From S012-113 sp965368405 (GTDB lineage Bacteria > Bacteroidota > Bacteroidia > Cytophagales > Cyclobacteriaceae), in assembly GCA_965368405.1 (NCBI GenBank), contig CBDUMS010000112.1:1-8830 (forward strand): a stretch of DNA of 8,830 nucleotides, written 5' to 3'. The stretch's first letter is position 1. Every line of letters starts with the position of its first letter. This document shows positions 5,332 to 8,830 of this stretch, piece after piece. A program made the translations under genes and the position numbers. The notes under the pieces are model-generated. The model searched no databases and had not been told where the DNA came from. It worked only from the letters and a program-made list of their open reading frames with translations.

Positions 5332-6519
5332 ATGGTAAAATATCGAAAAATATTCAAAGTGGCCCTTATCTGTTTAATACTAGCGGTAAGTTGGTCGACG
5401 TCTTTTGCACAAAAACTATCGGATAGGGCTGAGATAAGCATTTTAACGATTGGTCCGGGTACGAGCGAACTTTATGCCGCATTTGGACATTCTGCCATAC
5501 GTGTTACCGACCCAGAATACGACTATGATGCGGCATTTAACTACGGGACCTTCGATTTTAATCAGCCTAATTTCTATTTAAATTTTGCTAAAGGGTATCT
5601 GGTTTATAAGTTGGCAGTACAAGATGCTAAGGGCTTGATTAACTATTATGAGGAAAGCAATCGTTCAGTAAAAGAACAAGCCCTTAATCTAACACAAGAA
5701 CAAAAACAGAAGGTGTTTTCTTATTTGGTGAGCAATGCCAGGCCAGAGAACGCTAATTATTATTACGATTATTTCTATGATAATTGTGCAACCAAAATTG
5801 GTGATGTTTTCATAGAAGCGCTAGGTGATGACTTTCGTTTTGATGAATCGTATGTTGATGAACCCGGGTTAACCATTAGAGAGCTTACCGATCGTTACTC
5901 TGCCGACTGGTTTCCATGGGGGAAACTGGGCATAGATCTTTGTCTGGGCATGCCCATGGATATACAGCTTACCAATCTACAATATATGTATCTGCCCGAC
6001 TATGTTGCCGATGCATTTGATTTAGCGGAGGTAAATCTGGAGGGAAATTGGACACCTGTTGTTGAACACAGTTCTACACTTTTCGACGCAGATAATAGTA
6101 AGCATAAGGGGCCCTTTTTTACCCCAAAGCTGGTCTTTTGGCTAGTAGCCTTATTTATAGCGTTTCTCACCTATTGGAGCTTAAAAAAATCATTATCACT
6201 ACGATTTTTTGATTTCGCTATTTTTCTCACTTATGGGCTACTAGGGTTATTCTTGCTACTCTTATGGGTTGCCACAGATCATGCTGCAGCGGCGTGGAAC
6301 CTTAATTTGCTTTGGGCATGGCCAACGCACTTGTTTGTTGCAGGCCTCATTCTAAAAAGGGTTAAACCACGCTGGATGAATTGGTATCTGTTGTTTACAG
6401 TTGTTGGAGGATTACTGTTGATTTTAGTTTGGTCAATTTTACCCCAAGCCCTTAACCCAGCGTTGCTACCTATAACATTAATTATTACAATACGTTCTGC
6501 GGGAGCTATTTTTGAGTAA
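5332..6519 (+). CDS. lnb: Lipoprotein N-acyltransferase Lnb (DUF4105 periplasmic domain plus C-terminal membrane domain)
   Basis: The protein has 395 residues. An N-terminal signal peptide (hydrophobic 8-22, likely cleavage near Ala26) leads to a periplasmic domain of the former DUF4105 family, now named Lnb-N. Key matches are PGTSELYAAFGHSAIRV with candidate catalytic His53, FNYGTFDFNQPNFYLNFAKG (69-88), and YYYDYFYDNCATK with candidate nucleophile Cys152. The C-terminal third is hydrophobic with about five membrane segments (roughly 266-285, 292-312, 325-344, 350-370, 374-390) and a TDHAAAAWN loop. Family knowledge: in Bacteroides, Lnb adds the N-linked acyl chain to lipoproteins, replacing Lnt. 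The full two-domain architecture is present. The role is inferred from family membership. The gene is divergent from the radical SAM gene; its end is 5 bp from the convergent dehydrogenase stop. Confidence 0.85.
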   Translation: MVKYRKIFKVALICLILAVSWSTSFAQKLSDRAEISILTIGPGTSELYAAFGHSAIRVTDPEYDYDAAFNYGTFDFNQPNFYLNFAKGYLVYKLAVQDAKGLINYYEESNRSVKEQALNLTQEQKQKVFSYLVSNARPENANYYYDYFYDNCATKIGDVFIEALGDDFRFDESYVDEPGLTIRELTDRYSADWFPWGKLGIDLCLGMPMDIQLTNLQYMYLPDYVADAFDLAEVNLEGNWTPVVEHSSTLFDADNSKHKGPFFTPKLVFWLVALFIAFLTYWSLKKSLSLRFFDFAIFLTYGLLGLFLLLLWVATDHAAAAWNLNLLWAWPTHLFVAGLILKRVKPRWMNWYLLFTVVGGLLLILVWSILPQALNPALLPITLIITIRSAGAIFE

Positions 6520-6532
6520 GTAGATTACTTAC
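6516..6532. terminator. Small perfect hairpin holding both convergent stop codons
   Basis: GTAAGTA (6516-6522), 3-nt loop, TACTTAC (6526-6532), a perfect 7-bp inverted repeat. The lnb stop TAA (6517-6519) lies in the left arm and the minus-strand stop (6525-6527) at the loop and right arm. There is no T-run on either side, so a bidirectional intrinsic terminator is possible but weak. Confidence 0.4.
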
Positions 6533-7733
6533 CATCGACGTAGTCTTGAAGGTAGGCAAACCGTTCTGTTAATTTTCCGTTTTTTGTAATGGTTGCTCGC
6601 TCGAGTACGCCCTCCTTATCTCCAAGCACAAAGCTTGGCAGCACCTTGCTTGTAAGTTGCTCACTAAAGTCATGTGAAGCATTTCTGGGCAATTCATTGG
6701 GCAGATTGTCAATGGACATCACTGTGATATTATTCTCAGAGGAGAACGGTGTGGTTTCGTTCAGCTTAATTCTATCATAATCGTAGAATGGTTCATCTAT
6801 TGTTGTTGCACGTAGTGTTGTTGGTACCGACCCTTCAATATCGCAGGTAATGTCGGCAATGACTCTAATCTTGAATTCAGGAGATTTTACATCATCTTTG
6901 GTGAAGAGCACGGGTGCTTTAGGATCCCAGTATGCCCCTGCTATAAGCATATCCGCAACTTTGGTATAGGGCAAGAAGCTCGATTTATATTCGGTAGGGT
7001 TAGCAAAAAAGTGCTCGTCCGTATAGGCTAACCCTTCTTTGTGCTGATTATAATGTTCAGGATAGAGTTGGGTATATACAGCTTCATCATAGGTATTATT
7101 CAAGAATTCTATCGGACTGACTTTCTTGATGTTGGCACCATCTAATACTTCACAGGCACCATTGGCAACACGGCCGCTGCCTGTGAGGGCGATTTTAATT
7201 GGAGGTAGATTTATCTTTTGATACTCGCTTGCAAGATCATTCAGATCGAAACATTCATGAGCTCTACGGATATTGTATAGGTTGTATTTCTTACCATAGG
7301 TTAGTAAACCGTTGTAGGCACCTACAATACCGGCGTAGCGCCCAAATGCAACAATTCTGATTCCATTGGTATCGGTAAGCACCTCATAATCGAGAAGGGT
7401 AATGTTTTTCTTAAGTATTTCTTGAAGAAGCTTACGATTATAGGGTTGCTTCTTTATGGTGTGCGAAAAGAAGAGATAGGTTTTATCTGCAATTAAATTT
7501 GGTATGGGTACTTCTTTTACCCCAAGCAAGATATCGGCTGCGGATACATCTTCGACAACATCAATACTGTGCTTTTGGTACTCGGTATCTTTATAGCATC
7601 TGGAATCTGAGTTCTCCACTTTTACCTCAAACTCCTGGAAATTGGTAACCAGCTCGGCGAGATGCTCCGGGATTAAAGGAACACGAACATCCTGAGGCAC
7701 TTTCCCTTCTTTAATGACACCAAGCTTTACCAT
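6525..7733 (-). CDS. Saccharopine dehydrogenase (lysine-forming)/alanine dehydrogenase-like NAD(P) oxidoreductase
   Basis: The protein has 402 residues. The N-terminal AlaDh/PNT-type domain starts LGVIKEGKVPQDVRVPLIP (Arg17). It carries GVKEVP (Lys73) and FFSHTIKKQ (His91), which line up with the catalytic Lys77 and His96 of yeast Lys1, and RIVAFGRYAGIVGAY (126-140). The nucleotide-binding loop is ALTGSGRVANGA (182-193). The C-terminal SIDNLPNELPRNAS...LPS segment (about 340-367) is typical of saccharopine dehydrogenase/LKR proteins rather than true alanine dehydrogenase. Lys1-type enzymes oxidise saccharopine to lysine and 2-oxoglutarate; in Bacteroidota these proteins are often labelled alanine dehydrogenase, and the real substrate is uncertain. 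It is cytoplasmic. The ATG is preceded by a purine-rich AAAAAGA. It lies 52 bp after the Wzz-like gene with a tandem repeat between, and is probably co-transcribed with it. Confidence 0.8.
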   Translation of the reverse strand: MVKLGVIKEGKVPQDVRVPLIPEHLAELVTNFQEFEVKVENSDSRCYKDTEYQKHSIDVVEDVSAADILLGVKEVPIPNLIADKTYLFFSHTIKKQPYNRKLLQEILKKNITLLDYEVLTDTNGIRIVAFGRYAGIVGAYNGLLTYGKKYNLYNIRRAHECFDLNDLASEYQKINLPPIKIALTGSGRVANGACEVLDGANIKKVSPIEFLNNTYDEAVYTQLYPEHYNQHKEGLAYTDEHFFANPTEYKSSFLPYTKVADMLIAGAYWDPKAPVLFTKDDVKSPEFKIRVIADITCDIEGSVPTTLRATTIDEPFYDYDRIKLNETTPFSSENNITVMSIDNLPNELPRNASHDFSEQLTSKVLPSFVLGDKEGVLERATITKNGKLTERFAYLQDYVDGK

Positions 7734-7760
7734 TCTTTTTAGTCTTAATACTAACTACTA

Positions 7761-7788
7761 ATTACTCATTACTCATTACTCATTACTA
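7761..7788. repeat. Heptanucleotide tandem repeat (ATTACTC, 4 units)
   Basis: ATTACTC occurs three times (7761-7781) and once as ATTACTA (7782-7788), followed on the left by looser CTAACTACTA. On the minus coding strand it reads TAGTAAT followed by three GAGTAAT units. The first unit carries the stop TAG of the Wzz-like gene followed by an in-frame TAA. Because 7 is not a multiple of 3, the units place TAA in all three frames just upstream of the next gene. Confidence 0.9.
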
Positions 7789-8829
7789 CAACTCCTCAAA
7801 CCCCTGTTCTTCTATACGATTTAGATAGCGATTAATTTCAACTAAAACAATTAGTAAATAAGCCAAACCTAAAAAGATTCCAGCCATAATCACAATTGAT
7901 AGAAGGATTCCAGGACTATCGGGTTTACTAAACGTTGTAAAGCCATCAACCAACTCAAAATCAGAGCCCAGTTCGAGGTCTACTTCTGCACTTTGAAGTT
8001 GTCGGAATAACGAAACTCCCTGAGAATACACGTCTACTGGATTCACTGCGCCGCTTTCACCTAGAAAAAAGCTATTCGACGCCTCGGGTCCTTTTCTGTC
8101 TGCCTGGGCCTTCAAATTAAAATTGTAGGCATTTTTCAAACTGTCAAGCATAGCGACTTCATGTGTTAATTTCGAAATTAAATGTTCGAGTCTGGCTCTC
8201 GTGGTTGCAATACGATTTGCTATGTAAGGGTTATTCTTAAAGTACCCCATTAATGCCTCCTGTAGGTTTGCAATAATTTTGGTATCATAAACCTGAACAG
8301 ATATAGTGAACGAGTTTCTGTTCTCAATATCAATTTGTCTTATAACTTTTTCAATATCCTGATTCTCAATTTTCAATTCTTCTAATTTCTGTTTAAGGAG
8401 CTCAATTTCTACTACATCGGCTTCAGCAACAAATGGCTCAAAGGAAAATTCAACAATGTTTTCAGCTAAGGTTAAGGGAATACCCAAGGTGATCGCTAAA
8501 CCCTCACGATTTTTTTCTTCGCAGAGTAGGTTTAGCTTATCAATGCTGTTTTGAACCAATTTGGTATTAAGATACTGAGATTTCAATACCATTTGAGTCT
8601 TGTAATAAGGATCGACCACCTTATTTAGGACAAGCCCTGCTAACCCTCCCACAACGAGTGCAATTAGCAGTAATATCTTATAGCGAAGAGTCGCTCGTCG
8701 AATGGAAAGAATTAACCTAACTATACTACGTCCGATATTCACGAAAAAATTTCCAATCGCCTGAAACAATTTTCGTAAATCTATTTCATCGTCGCGGTAT
8801 GTCTGATTGGGTTGGGGTTGGTCACTCAT
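7786..8829 (-). CDS. Wzz-like chain-length determinant/polysaccharide co-polymerase family membrane protein
   Basis: The protein has 347 residues; the start is the ATG one base from the window edge, so a longer form beginning outside cannot be excluded. Topology is that of Wzz-type proteins: a cytoplasmic N-terminus (1-50, acidic then basic, with a possible amphipathic helix), TM1 about 52-68, a large periplasmic domain with coiled-coil-prone stretches (around 140-170 and 205-235), and TM2 about 308-330 preceded by a Pro/Gly-rich FSKPDSPG segment, as Wzz proteins have a Pro-rich motif before TM2. The short cytoplasmic tail (331-347) carries no kinase domain. Family role: controlling the chain length of O-antigen or exopolysaccharide at the inner membrane. 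No glycosyltransferase or polymerase is in view, so the polymer is unknown and the assignment rests on architecture. It is followed by the dehydrogenase gene on the same strand. Confidence 0.6.
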   Translation of the reverse strand: MSDQPQPNQTYRDDEIDLRKLFQAIGNFFVNIGRSIVRLILSIRRATLRYKILLLIALVVGGLAGLVLNKVVDPYYKTQMVLKSQYLNTKLVQNSIDKLNLLCEEKNREGLAITLGIPLTLAENIVEFSFEPFVAEADVVEIELLKQKLEELKIENQDIEKVIRQIDIENRNSFTISVQVYDTKIIANLQEALMGYFKNNPYIANRIATTRARLEHLISKLTHEVAMLDSLKNAYNFNLKAQADRKGPEASNSFFLGESGAVNPVDVYSQGVSLFRQLQSAEVDLELGSDFELVDGFTTFSKPDSPGILLSIVIMAGIFLGLAYLLIVLVEINRYLNRIEEQGFEEL

Positions 8830-8830
8830 A

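Noticed and set aside
6589..6780. Plus-strand open frame of 63 codons
   Set aside because: It is antisense to the conserved C-terminal part of the saccharopine-dehydrogenase-like gene; a Ser/Leu-rich shadow translation.

Overview
The window looks like an ordinary chromosomal segment from a Bacteroidota member, possibly Cytophagales. The grounds are AT-rich DNA, weak or absent Shine-Dalgarno sequences, two near-perfect Bacteroidota promoters (TTG, 18-19 nt, TAnnTTTG), an Lnb-type lipoprotein N-acyltransferase, and a Bacteroidota-style PpiD-like foldase ending in RYKFY. I see no rRNA, tRNA, CRISPR array, transposase, phage gene or other sign of recent transfer. Genes are tightly packed and no gap approaches 300 bases.

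Left part, plus strand (1-3736): the C-terminal half of a PpiD/SurA-like peptidyl-prolyl isomerase that enters from the left edge; a YbeD/DUF493 small protein; a SAM-methyltransferase-fold protein that carries a lipoprotein-like signal; RsmI, the 16S rRNA C1402 2'-O-methyltransferase; an inositol-monophosphatase family enzyme; and a 51-residue membrane-anchored Cys-rich protein resembling the FeoB-associated small proteins. The methyltransferase, rsmI and the phosphatase are coupled by a 1-base overlap and a 1-base gap. Good promoters sit directly in front of the methyltransferase and the 51-residue gene, so close to the ATG that leaderless mRNAs are predicted.

Middle part (3733-6519): two minus-strand genes, a two-helix membrane protein of unknown function and a radical SAM/SPASM enzyme. 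The latter is divergent, across about 59 bp, from lnb on the plus strand, which encodes a periplasmic His/Cys acyltransferase domain plus a C-terminal multi-helix membrane domain.

Right part, minus strand (6525-8829): a Wzz-like (polysaccharide co-polymerase type) membrane protein followed by a saccharopine-dehydrogenase-like NAD(P) enzyme. The two are separated by a 52-bp spacer holding a heptanucleotide tandem repeat. The converging ends of lnb and the dehydrogenase are 5 bp apart and both stop codons lie within one small perfect hairpin.

The genes mix envelope biogenesis (PpiD, Lnb, a Wzz-like protein, a predicted lipoprotein) with housekeeping (RsmI, IMPase, DUF493). I do not see a coherent new multi-gene system. 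The points most worth a second look are the secreted methyltransferase-fold lipoprotein, the leaderless promoters (one over a palindrome), the 51-residue gene, the repeat and hairpin at gene ends, and the unassigned radical SAM enzyme.
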